DNA from: Hyaloperonospora brassicae
Taxonomy: Eukaryota; Oomycota; Peronosporomycetes; Peronosporales; Peronosporaceae
DNA: 64,000 bases
Assembly: GCA_947650285.1 (NCBI GenBank)
Contig: CANTFL010000467.1
Location: 1 to 64,000 of the forward strand
Direction of reading: 5' to 3'
Shown one piece after another: positions 31,721 to 44,400 of this stretch. How positions within the stretch are numbered: the first letter of the stretch is position 1; the number at the start of each line of letters is the position of its first letter. The notes beneath the pieces were generated by a model. It made no database searches, had not been told where the DNA came from, and saw nothing but the letters and a program-made list of their open reading frames with translations. The translations under genes and the position numbers were made by a program.

Positions 31721-31769
31721 AATTGCTAAATTCACACCTCTTTTCCTTAGAGTTACACCCTTCCTTTAA
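31721..31769 (+). repeat. Left TIR of the MULE
   Basis: It starts AATTGCTAAATTCACA, continues through CTCTTTTCCT and ends ACACCCTTCCTTTAA. It pairs with 35396-35444 with about four mismatches and no gap. Beyond it both sides continue with TATATATA but no longer align well. Confidence 0.88.
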
Positions 31770-31807
31770 AATTATATATACAAGGCACGCAATCGTCGTT
31801 GGACAAA

Positions 31808-31990
31808 GACGAGTAATTTCTCTGCCACTTGGCTACGGGCGACATCTTGCGCGCTGCTGTAGCTGCTGGCACCGACATAGGCAAAAAGGTCAAAGCCGCG
31901 ATCGAGTCGGGCGCACTTGTGACCGACGAGGTTGTCGTCGGTATCATTAAGAACGCCATCAAGAGTTCTATATGCCATCTAGAGTTCGAT
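31808..31990 (+). pseudogene. Adenylate kinase fragment (captured)
   Basis: One frame reads [36 protein letters not shown] and [13 protein letters not shown]. This is the NMP-binding and following helices of a eukaryotic adenylate kinase, which interconverts ATP + AMP and 2 ADP. The P-loop upstream and the LID and C-terminal parts are absent. An in-frame TAA lies at 31811-31813, and after IKSS the similarity fades at a short imperfect direct repeat (AGAGTTC..ATATGCCAT, twice). About 55 of the enzyme's usual 210-240 residues remain. There is no intron in the fragment. It lies 40 bp inside the left TIR of the MULE, so capture is the likely origin. Confidence 0.85.
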
Positions 31991-32129
31991 ATGCCATCGT
32001 GGCTTTATTCTTAGGAAATTACCACGAACGGTCGTGCAGGCCAAAAAGGTGAGAACAAGAGGAGACACAAACGAGTGTACAGGTTGCATCGCAGAGGCTG
32101 ACCATTAATCACTCTTTTTGTATGCAAAG

Positions 32130-32892
32130 TCCTCGCAACTAAATTTGTACCTGCTGGCCTCAATGACGTCTCTTGCGCTGGCTGAGCGTACGTGTTGCAC
32201 CTAACAGTGAAAACGGTCCTCAAGGCGCGTGAAGGTGGCGATCTAGACTGGAGCCAAGTGGCACAAATCACATGGGACGTTGTGTCACTGCCGCTCAAAG
32301 TGGTTCAGACGATGGCCGTAATGGAGATCGTGCACGATGCCGTGGGCTTTGTGCGATTCCCAGTGGGCTCTACAATCATGCAAGTGAGCTCTCGGCTATG
32401 GCTCGTCTGGGCTCTGTACCGTCTCGCGCTATCTGTTCGGATTCCCGCTTATGTTGGGACCTCGTGGAGTTGCCGCGCTACTCATTCCATACACTCACTC
32501 TGTAAGACGCCGTGTCCAACTTCCTCTTCTTTCTGCGCTACCACATTTCATGCTGTTTTATCCCTTGGGTGTGCCTGGTACGTACTTCCTTGCATCTATA
32601 ATGAACTGCCGCAGGTCGATCCGAGTAGCTTGAATCCGTTGAGGTGCTAGTAGAGCTCACAGACTCTTTTTGTGCATTAAGCGAAGTGCTTTGCTTGGTG
32701 AGCTCGCTCAGCTTTCTCTCCACGGGTGCGTATGCCATCCAGCTGCCCAACACACACAACGTCTCGATATCGCTCTACATGGTGGCCATCCTCGTGCTAG
32801 TGGTGTACATCCCAGGCCTGATCGTAATGTATAGACACATGCTTACGCAGCGTAATCGTGCGTACTCCAAGACAAAGATCAAGACTGCTTAA
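32130..32892 (+). pseudogene. 3-hydroxyacyl-CoA dehydratase fragment (captured)
   Basis: The product resembles PHS1/HACD, the ER membrane enzyme that dehydrates 3-hydroxyacyl-CoA in very-long-chain fatty acid elongation. Visible parts in order are LHLTVKTVLKAREGG; LPLKVVQTMAVMEIVHDAVG and FPVGSTIMQVSSRLWLVWAL (32285-32415); a frameshift, then WDLVELPRYSFHTLTL with a stop; another shift to LFYPLGVPGTYF; and a C-terminal block with LPNTHNVSISLYMVAILVLV and YIPGLIVMYRHMLTQR ending at TAA 32890-32892. The N-terminus and first membrane segments are missing or broken (TGA near 32184). At least three frame breaks make it a pseudogene. It sits inside the MULE, in the same orientation as the adenylate kinase fragment. 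Confidence 0.85.
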
Positions 32893-33340
32893 AGCAGGAT
32901 GCGACAAGAGAAGAATGAGAACTGGCAAGAAGCGATCGTGTGATGAGTGCAGTATAAAGCTTGGAATTTATGAAGAGCACAAGACAAACTTGCACCCAGT
33001 GCGTCCGGTAACCTGAATTGGTTATATATATATTCGCTACTACCTGCAGTTTCAATTTAGCTAGCTCGTGAGTTTCTTGAACGCCTAATTGAATCAAAGG
33101 TGATCTAATGGAAAATAATGGGGTCAGGAATTTCTTGGTTAACATACTGTTCATCAACGTGTTCTCCATCAGGATCTATAATGTATTTTGGAGACTTGGC
33201 GAACTCCATTTGGCTTTACGGTTTTTAAGCGTAAAAAAATACATACACGCACGGTAAAAGGAAGTAATACAATCGATAACTCATCAAAATCAAGGTGTTA
33301 TGATTTGCTTTATTAATTCATATTGGTCTTCAAACTATTG

Positions 33341-35252
33341 TTACTTTCGAAATTGGCAAGTTCGTTTGTAGTGATCTGGTTGACCGCAGCACCCACATTT
33401 CCTTTGGTGTTGGTAATCTGCCCTTTCAACATGATCGAAAACATACAAGTCTCGTTTTGTGCTGCTTTTTGGAAGGGTACGGGAGCCACGGGGACGACCA
33501 CGAGCTTTAGTGTGTATTAAAGGATCTTTCAGCTCCACCACTATGCTGCGGCCTTCCAACAGTTGGGTCACTTGGGCAAAGAGAACCTTGACTTGGTCAT
33601 GTAATAGTTCCCTTAACTTCTTTTCAAGCATATTTCATTTTGAGTTGATCGCCTTAACCTCACCGCTTGCTTCCTATCAAAAAATATAACCACATCAGTC
33701 AGCGTTTGTCAGATACACACACTATAAAGAAAGTGCCATACCGCTACGTCGCGTCTCCAATCCAGATGCAATTGCTCATGAAATTTGCTTATGCCCAATG
33801 CACGCTTGCTGTTCTCGATTTCTTTTAACTTGTGAGCACACGGGATGCCCATTGTCGAGGTGAAAATCATTTTGCAATAAGATTTTTCTTCTGTGTTCCT
33901 CTTAAATGGATAAAGAAACGTTTTGAGTACAAAGGCTAACATGATCCCGGATAATGGAGTGAAAGTTGACGGCAACCCAGTCAGGTGAAATATCTTTTCT
34001 CTGCTGCGATGTGTTTCTTCAGTTCTAACTTGATGCTTAATTGCAAGTCAGTTTGTTGAGCACCGACAGCAAGTTCCCTGTTGATACTTGCAGAAATGTT
34101 TTTACGTACGCATGGATGCCTTCCACTCGTGATGTAGCTTTGTTACCGAAATGGAGATACCTCGACGTCCAGGCATGTACAAAGCGATCCTTGTATATAA
34201 GCCACGTATTGGAGAGGTATTCAAAAACTTTAAACTTACTGTCAAAAGAGTTTTATAGCTCTTCCCACTGTTTTTCAAATTCCACTTCCGTGGTAGCAGC
34301 CACCAGATTATTCCACTGCTGAAGAACCAAGTTCCATTGCTCGCTCGTCTCAAATTGGCGTTTGAATTTGGACGTGATGTTTTTGTTGATGTGCCGTGTA
34401 CACAGCATGTGTGATGAAGATGGGAATATTTTATCGATAGCTGCCATCAGCAACAGTTTACTGTCTGTCATAATCACGGCTGGTCGTGTCTTTGATGTCA
34501 GGATGGCTGCAAGTTTTGATAATGCTTATATGTAATTATTTTGCTTCTCTTCTTTAAGAAAGCAGAAGACATTCGAAAATTGGCTATTGAAGGTTGTCAT
34601 ACTAACAATGTGAAGTAAGGAGAGTCAATACTTGTTTGTATTGTATGTGCAGTCCATAAGAACGACTTAAAGGTATCGGCAAGCAAGCCGAATACTTTCT
34701 TTGTGAGCAAAAAAAGAGAGGTTATTGCTCCATCATCATCACATATGTGAAATTGCGTAAAATTGCTTGCTTGCAAATCATCAAAAAGAGCTTGTATCGG
34801 TGTCCTACCATTTAACTTGTACTTTCGAAGTTCCTTATTCTCGTTGTAAAATGTAGAGAGGTTTGCTGGGGCACCGTCATTCTTCATAAGAAGGTATGAA
34901 AGAATTCCTAACGCTTTAACACCAGCCAATGTCGTATTTCTGACAGTATAGGTCTGCTCCTTATTCAGCTTCCTGTAAGTCGAATGACCAGACGGCAGGA
35001 GTGACGGCTCGTGATTGTGGCATCCATTCATCACGTTTAACTTCCAATTACCCCTTTTTTGGAGAATTTTCCACTTAAAAGGAACGGGAAATCAATTCGG
35101 CGTGAGCTGGTCTGGCGCTGGCGCTCTTTTTCAACCTTTGGTACGTTTACGGCACCTCGATCACATTTAAGGTAGACACGCTTTCCTGAAATTGAACTTT
35201 TAATCGTAACATCATAGCCTTGGCCATGTGCAAACGTCTGCACAGTATCCAT
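33341..35252 (-). pseudogene. MULE transposase with FAR1-type N-terminus, decayed
   Basis: From N to C: a FAR1/WRKY-GCM1-like zinc region (TFAHGQGYDVTIKSS, VYLKCDRG, RRQTSSRRIDFPFLL, NGCHNHEPS); a linker (LNGRTPIQALFDDLQ); the transposase core (FLWTAHTIQTS, then VIMTDSKLLLMAAIDKIFPS, HMLCTRHINKNITSKFKRQF); a segment like ATSRVEGIHAYVKTFLQVST near 34050-34130; a SWIM-like zinc motif (CKMIFTSTMGIPCAHKL, about 33860); and a C-terminal knuckle (CGCCGQPDHYKRTC, about 33350). At the first catalytic position, usually Asp before Cys-Thr, the sequence has Ala-His-Thr. The second Asp (MTDSK) is kept. A zinc Cys appears replaced in IDFPFLL. Several frameshifts and stops separate the parts. Confidence 0.85.
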
Positions 35253-35395
35253 AAGTTGCTCCCGACTAGCATACTACACCTCGAATATCTCATGTATTTC
35301 TTACGTATTACTTACCAAGTAATGGCCTAGATTATTGAGTAATACCTTTGTCAGTAATCAACTCTTAAAAAAATAGGGATTTTATATATAAGATA

Positions 35396-35444
35396 TTAAA
35401 GGAAGGGTGTGAATCTGAGGAAAAGAGATGTGAATTTAGCAATT
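35396..35444 (-). repeat. Right TIR of the MULE
   Basis: This is the reverse complement of the left TIR (TTAAAGGAAGGGTGT ... GAATTTAGCAATT), placed about 145 bp upstream of the transposase start codon. Confidence 0.88.
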
Positions 35445-35449
35445 GTCTG

Positions 35450-38400
35450 AATCTATCATTAAAGGTACATCATTTTCTTTGGATTGAGCGTTACACGACG
35501 ATCCTGAAATTTTGGGAACATTCCGTAAGGATGCCTTACGAGAGCTTAGCCGTTGAATATATGAATATTGTCAATAAAGCCTATAGTCGGATACATGTGA
35601 TGAAGAGAAAAATGATGGAACTTCCATCGCATAAATATTGCGCGGGATAAATGATATATGTCTCCTAAACTAATCACTACATTTGAATATCTGCTCATTC
35701 TGCCTCCAATGTCAATACCTGTGTGTCTATGTGATTATAATATATGTATGCTGGCTCAAATCAAGCACGAGATGAACCTAGGGGTGGCGGCTATCCTCAA
35801 TCATTGTGTTGTACATTTATCGCAAGCGTATCCAGCAAGGATAACGCTTTGACTTCCAACATCCTAACATATCTGGACCCGTGGTCATCAAATACTGAGC
35901 GGGTACGTACGACCTCACAGCGATGGAATCTTTTTAAGCACAAGATGATAAATAACGTCCCACCGACAAAGGAAGTGCAGATACGTAATGCAGAGAAGGA
36001 TCGTAATTATCATATCGACATGAACATGAGTAGCATAAACATTACGGACCAAATTGATGTCGATAAACTGTTGGTAAAAGTAAGTAATACTCACTTAAGT
36101 ATATCTGAATATAAAGTGGAAATGGTATCGACGTTTTGTCATTACAAAGGGTCGACCACTTGTTATTAGACCGATATATATGTATATATATAGGTGGCGT
36201 AAAGTTTATCTACTTACAACGAGTGTCACTCGGATAATAATAGTATCAGCTTAACAATTTTCAACTGTCTACCGAACGGTCTGGGGAAGGATAAGCTGCA
36301 TATCAGACACGATACGCCTCAACAAATTTCAGCCATTAATCGTTGTAGATGAAACGCGAATTCAATAAAAGGTGTGTATCCTATTCCTACCTAATTGGTA
36401 CAATATCGCATTGAAACATACAGATTGGAAGTGCATACATGGCGAAAAGGCTCGCGGAATAAAATCGAATATTACTTACTTTTGCATTAGTATCGTTTTT
36501 ATAGTCAGTATGTTAAAAAAATGCCGTATACTTACGAACGGATCAAATGAACATGACCATTCGACCCCGCTAAAATTTAAATTGTATCTGAGATCAATGT
36601 TACCGACTGTATGATATTAACTACAATTAGGGACTATAGTATGGATAAAAACTTGCAAATGAACGATGCATGTCCACCTCTACATGGTAAAAGGAATTTT
36701 TATAATACCACCACAATTTGGGCAGTTCAAATACGGATCGATGGTTGTTTTTATGCTGGTATATATCTTTCCTCAGGGTTGGATATCATTAAATAATGAA
36801 AATGTGTTACGTGACCAAGGAGTCTTTTTGGTTTTATGTTATTATTTAGCTCAATTTTATCATATAAAAGTGGAAAAGCAGGGTGAAAGGTTGGATATTA
36901 ATTAATGTGGTGGATTACATAAGTATGTATTTCGTAATAGCTTGCTTACAGAACCGCCTCTGCCCTTTCTTAAGAAAGGTTGCGCCGTATCCTTGAGAAT
37001 TAAAAGTTATACTAAGGCAGATTACAGTGATCCTTAATCTGAAGGATCATGATCGCGCAAGATGTATCTTGAAAACCTGACAGAAATTTGTGGCATTAAA
37101 AAGGGCTGGGTAGCTAAAATGTACAAAATAGTCTTGGAAAAAATCACTTGACACCTTCAATTGTAAGGGCGACCAAAAGGCTTAGTCATGTTTAATAAGA
37201 ATCTTCAGCGCCGAAAAAGTTAAAGTATGGTAGGTCGAGCGATCATCGATCAAGATTTAGATCGTCATTCTCACATTTGTATGCGACGATTTTCGCACAA
37301 CGATGGATACATCGAAAAGCATTCAGCCAAACTCGATCGGTCACTCCCAGACATATATGAAGGTCCTAATGTTACTCATCTGACCTGTACAGAACGTGAG
37401 CACAAGACCTTAAATGCAAAATAGATATTATTTGGTCTTTGTCGGCAAGTATGGACGCAGAGACTTGCGAACTCAATCTAGCAAAGTGTTTAAATACCGC
37501 TCTTCTTTGCAATCTATGAGTTTTGACGACTAAAATTGATTTTTACTGTGTTGGCCACATACGCCAATTTTATGATATTGAGCGTATGCCTTGCTGGTTG
37601 GCACCAAGTTCTGCATACATTTATAATACAATCGATCATATAACAGATTTTTTAACATCTCAGTCTTTATTTACATTAAGTGCAATTACTCCCTCAGTGT
37701 CCTCATCCCTAAACATGTCTGTTAGACAAATGTTTGGACGCAACTTACTTATGGATAACGTTATAGACTTTAAACATAATATACTTTTCGAGACTAGGAC
37801 ACGCATTTCTAATAAATGTGAAATCAGAACTGTGCCTAAAGCCGCAAACGAATATTCTGCAGATGAAGCATAACATAATGGCTTGGACATCGGTACTATC
37901 AACGAAACGGCTCCAATCAATCAACAATAAGGACTTTATACGCTATATTATTCTATGCCTTTAATTTCTTTAAACTAGTATATGCTTTTGCCCGTATTTA
38001 GCCAAAGTATCCTAAAAATTGAAAGCTCGGCCATTCTGAAAATTTTCATTAATTGAAAATTTTACTGTAATTATATAATTTTTAGTAAATGGATACGAGA
38101 AGAGCAAAGCAGCCTATTTCGTACTAAACGAGTTTATATCAGATACTTTTGCATCTCATCAACAACATTATTTCCACATTTCTGTTTGAACCTAAAGCTG
38201 TGAAGGTGCCCGTTAGAAATGGGGATACGAAGAATTTACAAAGTTGTGCCTAGTATGTGGAGACCTTGCATCTGATACAGTGCATCAAGTAGCGCAATAG
38301 TCTCAAGCGTTTTTACCCGTATAACGACGTTGGATTCAGCTCTATTGTTGATGGCCTAGTCTTATAAAAAACGATTATTTATAATCCATAAGTACAAAAT

Positions 38401-41400
38401 GCTTTTAAAAAAAGCTCCTTCCGATAGAAATGAGTGAATTGTAAACTAGTTGTGGACCATATTACTACGTGTTTAACACATTATGTATAGAATGTGAATG
38501 TGGCGCTCTGTACGACACTCTCGTCTGTTAACATTTGCTAATTCGACATGAAAGCTATGTTAATATACATTTTACCAATGAAGTGGAGTAATGCATGAAA
38601 TATCGTTACGTGCGGACATGGAGTCAAGAATATCAGAAACACTTTTGACTATTACACCAACCTGTATTAAGCCTTTTAACATATTAGGTTCCATATGAAA
38701 GTCCAACTGACTATATGTTATCTGACCTCAAACGAAACAATTAAAAAAATTAATGCGGACTACCACGGGCAGAATTTACTGAGAGGAATGTGGAAGACAG
38801 GGTAACCAGACAATCCTTTTTGCTATTTTAATATTTCGTACGCGGCAGAGAGTGAAACAAAGCTTTATGCATATACAATGAAATATAGAAGTCGAAGTTG
38901 ACCGTAAAGAGAATCAGATAAGGTAAGAATGCACAATAAAGTAGATGTAGTGCCCAAGATAGTAAACTACAAATGTGGATACAAATAATGTATTTGATTA
39001 TCGTTAACCACATCACATATATTTAAAAGCGGCAAATATCTAAACTTTCTTAGCGCGATCGTGAAGACACAAAACGAATTTATGGCAAGGCACACACAAT
39101 GACACCCAAGATTTTTACAAGATAGGTATCGACATGCTTTGCGTTTAAGTTATCGATTGAAAAAGTTTCCATATAATTTTTTTGATAACCTTCAAAGAAT
39201 GGATATGATGGGTCCAAAAGAAAATTCACGTTAAACGGACCCTTTAACATTATCAGTTTGTCTGCTCAGACGTATATTTCCCTTTATGTATGTTAGTGTG
39301 TAAATAGATGGACAGCATGTCAGTTATCGTCGCAAATATATTCGTCCGGTTCATAAGCGCGCTTAATGACGTTTTAAATGTGCTTGTTTTTTTAATGCAA
39401 TCTTGGAGGTACTGAAGATGACGGCTGGTACTAATTTATTGTCATCTCCTATTTCGTAGCATATTAGGTTGATCATTAATTAGCACATCCGTACTCACGA
39501 AAGTATTACGATCAAAGAGCTAATTTTAGAATGGCAGGCTTAGTTTTTTAGAGCCTTCTTCGTGGTATATGAGCTGTCAACATACGTGTAATAGTTTGGA
39601 AACTTTTTCGTTATCCTACATTGTGACACAGTGTGGTGTTTCCGCATTGTATTACGCACGCCTCCGCAGATCTTTTTACAAAGCAATTTTACGACAATAC
39701 ATCTTTTTCGCAAAGAGGTTTACAATGCAATCGTTTTTATAAGTAATTTACGTCGTGACCGTGCTAACGAGTAATAGATAAGTTATCAGCCAATCGGATA
39801 TATTTATGAGTTGACCGGCTCTTGTAGATTTAATGAGCCTATCTCGCCGATTAATAATACAAGCTAAAACCTTGTTCAAACAAAATTGATATTATCCTAA
39901 TAACATGCGTGCGTGAGACGTGAGTTAGGGTTATGCTTCTTCAAATAACATATATCCATTACAGTATCGGCCTCAAAGCTATGTGAAGTAATGGTATCAG
40001 AGTATGAACAGCATCTATACGTCTAGATATGTCCATCGTTTCTGCTTCAAATCATAAAATTTTTGTTTCCTTTAATAGGTATATTATTGGTTCGTGCAAA
40101 TGGACCGCTACAATGCTAGCTCACGCCCAAATCGTCATTTAATCCTACAACGAAAACAATGGATCATTTAAAGAGCAAGGTTTAATGTATGAGGCCCATA
40201 CGGTTACAATTGTACGGATTACTATACTGCTCTTTACATGGTCTGAAGACGAAAATATGCGACACGAAAGAGTGAGAAAATGATTTGGTATCTATAAAAG
40301 TACTTTAAACAGCTATCTATGGGATGGAGAGAAAAACAGTAGAAACTCTATCGTCTAAGTCAGGAAATTATCACATAGCAATATGAAGCGAGTGTGAGAA
40401 ACAAACAAGTTTTCTATTGACTTTTAGTAACATGGATGATCTTGATAAAATGCTTTGGTACCAAGATAGAACCTGGTCGACAAATAAGCTGTATGAAACT
40501 TTTGTTGATTTTGATTCTACTGTATTATGTCAGATGAAGAGCTATCAACAAAATCTAGGATTGTAAACTATTATGTGGTTTATATAAATTATATTTGATG
40601 TTTAGGGATAGCCAAAGATTACACATTTAGCTAAAAACGTATAAGTAGCAAGATCACATTTTAATCGCTAAAATAGATTCGAATACGCCAATGCAGCTAA
40701 GACATTTATTAGCCAGTATTACATTACTGTACAAAAAGTATTAAGGGTTCCGTAGAAGATTTATACCTGCGATAACTTATCTCAATCAGTTAGATACTAT
40801 TTTTTATATTATGTTTGCACTAAGTCCAAAATTTTGAAAACATGATTGTGTTGCAATGGAACAGGTTTGTATCAATTGCTCTACGATATCATTTCCAGCG
40901 ACGCAGAAAACATAAAGACTACATTTAACGTTAAACTAATTTTACGATATAACGTATCAGTATCTGCTCTTCTTTCTCGTCGAAATTATAATAATTAATA
41001 AATTTCGTCTAAATACTAAACCATATATCAAACAAACCTGACGTACTCCAATTTTTATAGATAAATACATTAGAAAACCAGGATTCGGATCAGACCAAGT
41101 TATATGGACAGTGTTCAGCAGAAACCTTTTGCGTACCCTGGAAGTCATTATTATGATATATTAATTTTTATACTTACCAGAATATTGTACTATCCGACTC
41201 GTTTAAAAGGGAATTGTCTTGCAGTTGTGTTTATATGCATACCAGTAATATTGCTAGCTCTTATACACATTTAATCATTCCGAATTAGCATGAATGAATC
41301 AATCCGCTAAAGAGGTGTTCAAAATCTACGAGAACGAGGTTAATACGATCTGTTGTTTACTCATAATAATATGGGATGGAACTGGTCACAAGCAACATAC

Positions 41401-44400
41401 GAAAATGATTGAGTGGATCACTAGAAACGTAGATTCAGCTTTCATTACACACGAATATTACTACTGTCATCCACTTGTATCGGAAGAATATAATGGTGGT
41501 TTTTTTGGCATTTTAATTCCGGTTTTAGTAGTTGGATACAATGAATATACATTTGTCAAATTGCGTACTCTCGAATATGTCGAAAGAGCATTAGACGGTC
41601 AGTGGATGCTGGGTAAATATATATTATACGGTCGTCGAATGACGCTTGATGTTAGTTCACTCATAAAGACATGTATATCTATTAAGTAAGCTACACTAGA
41701 GTTACTGGGTCCGGATAGATGCGCTCATTAGTGCTAAAATAAATGACGTACTCTCATTTTTTATTCAGGTGTGTATGCTCCAATCAATATTTAGTATGAT
41801 CCGACGAAGCCAATATGTACTCTACAAATATAATATACTAACGAAGTGCCGAAGTATGACTCGCTTCCCGTTCGTCTTGGTCCCTGGTGGGCTTGTGTTG
41901 GTAAAAACTTGCCAAATAGAATATAAAAATTGCATTAGATCTGTTATAATAACTTTAGGGCATTAAATACACCCGTCTATGCCAAAGTTTATGTATGCGA
42001 TTCGGATATAGGGCAAATCGGACTCTATCAAGATTTGTGGTACGGAAATATAGAGCTGTATATCAGAAATAATCGACGCATACTGTATCATTAGGCAAAT
42101 GCAAGCGCGTATGCATTCAGAAAATTTAAATGCATATAAATGCACGATTAGTGTAGATTTGTAGCTATTGTCTGTCCAAAGCTTATATATTACCGTCGTT
42201 TGTAATCGAAATCGGGTATTAGAAGGCTTACAGCATTAAAATTGGCAATATTTTATCCACTTAAGTTATTTCGGATTAATAAAAGTATCCAATATATATA
42301 TATATAGATTTGCAGATATAGCGGATGTTAAAATGACCCAACCATTTTCGCATTTTCATGGACCAAAGAGGGTAGACACATGCTCTTACGGAACGAAGGT
42401 AGCTGATAAACACGGTTACAAGTAGAATATAAATTTCACATTTGCGGTGAAATCGGAATTTGCGGAACAAATACGCTACCTTAGACATTAAGTTACGCTA
42501 TAAAGTACAACAAGATAATGAGCAAAACAATTAATTTTGTACATTTGAAAGTATTTATCACCTAGAGTCAACTTGTTGATTGATTGCTTTTACAGAACTA
42601 ATGTACAATGGGTTAAAAAAAGCATTGACAAATAATATCTGATATAATTAGATCATTAGCAGTGATATACTTAAACCTCCTATCTTTGATCTATTTATCG
42701 CATCGACAAGCATCATTCTTCTGAAAGAGAAAGTAGTCATACTATGGAAGAGCCCAAGTTAATTTTGTAAGAACATTTTTTCTATTCAATAACACATGGA
42801 AAAATAGAGCGTGTATTGAGCGAATTGGGTGAAAATGCTATAATAAGTGTGAAAACGTTAGCATTACTATCATTATCAAATGCATGGTGTACTAAGATCG
42901 TTTGAACGCCGCACATATAAATGTATAGTGATAGTCATATTGTCACACAAATTACATCAATACATTAAGTAAACATTGCCTCACAAAATTTTATGGAAAC
43001 GACTATTAAGTGGTCATATATCGAAGCGCGTATAATCGAGGTTTACCAGTGGCGACTGCGATTTGATGCAATCAGGTAAACTGCACACACAGAAACTACG
43101 ACATAACTGATCTCATCTTTTTACGTGTGTTATGGCACATATTTTCATTGAAAAGGTTACAAATATACCGTAAGGCCATATGTCAATTATATCACACCTT
43201 AGTTTGATGTATTGCTCGCGTCACCGGCTGATTGATCTTTTGGGCGCAGCAACGTAGCGATATGAAACCAAAAATAATGCTGGATCGCAAACACCACATG
43301 CTACAGGTAGAATAAATTCAGAAGGTACATGCAGTAAGTCATCCTTTACTGAACAACATGGACTTTGCAAATCGATAGTAATGATATGCTTGCAGGCCCG
43401 CATACTAAGCACCGACTTAACTATTTATATTGATTATTTTTTGTGCACTCAACGAATAAAAAGGTTGGATGGCAACTCTATATACCATTTAAGTATGTCT
43501 AACTACGTTTGACTGCAATAGACTCCGTTTTAATATTCACGTTCAGTTTTAATTTACATTCATCATTTTAGGTTGATCTCTTTTTTCTTTATTGCATATA
43601 AAATACGATAATTTTATTTATCATTCTATACTACACTACTTTGAAATAAGTGGTCGATAATGAATATGTTTCCATATTCCGATACTGGAAATATTCTACA
43701 TGTATAGGTGATCATCGAAATAATTTTTTCTTTATTTGAGTTTTTCGATGATAATTTTGTTTTATCAGGGTATGAATACATGAATTTATATACGAGACAT
43801 GTCGGATGTATAAGTTCAGTGTATTTGTAAGATTTTCCAAAACTAGTATCGGTACAATTTTTACGTGAATAAGTAAAGAGCAAAGCGATTGACTTCCAGG
43901 ACGTTTTGGTAAATAGGTTGGATCAATTACCACACCTTTTACAGATGATGACGTAGAGACATCGCATTATGGTTGATACCGTCTCATGGTGTGATAGTTC
44001 GTACGATAAAAAAAATCATTAAACTTTGTTGTTTTTTATATTAAGGATCCAAACTTAAACATGTTATGGTCCCGAATGATAAAGATGCTAAATTACATAT
44101 GCAAGATTAAAAAGAAAATCCGGCTAACGTAAGGAGCTAGCGCCGCCAACAAGATACACGAGACAGAGCCTCGGTCAATTTTTAGAAAATGCTACAATGT
44201 TCCTAACGTTTTTATGATTGAGCATCACATGAAGATTTAGGTCAGCGAATAATAAGAGCTAAGATTTGTGTCTAGTGATTTGCGCAAGAATGTTTTAATT
44301 TTTGTCACATCATGGATTATATATCTGCCACACATTTTACTACATCTATCTACGCAGAACAACATCTTTTTTTACCGGTACATTTACTGTTTAACAAATC

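Larger units (their letters stand above)
31719..35449 (-). mobile_element. Mutator-like element with captured gene fragments
   Basis: Terminal inverted repeats of 49 bp (31721-31769 and 35396-35444, about 45 matches by eye) bound a decayed MULE transposase on the minus strand (33341-35252). On the plus strand, between the left TIR and the transposase end, lie fragments of adenylate kinase and 3-hydroxyacyl-CoA dehydratase. The heptamer AATCTAT occurs just outside both ends (31712-31718 and 35450-35456) and may be the remains of the 8-11 bp target duplication typical of MULEs. The captured part is visibly more GC-rich than the flanking DNA. The element is long dead: the transposase and both gene fragments have stops and frameshifts. 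Confidence 0.85.

Noticed and set aside
41294..41689. 131-codon plus-strand frame in AT-rich DNA.
   Set aside because: It is unusual in length for the local composition, but has no recognisable domain and no homologous neighbour, so it is mentioned only in the region entry.
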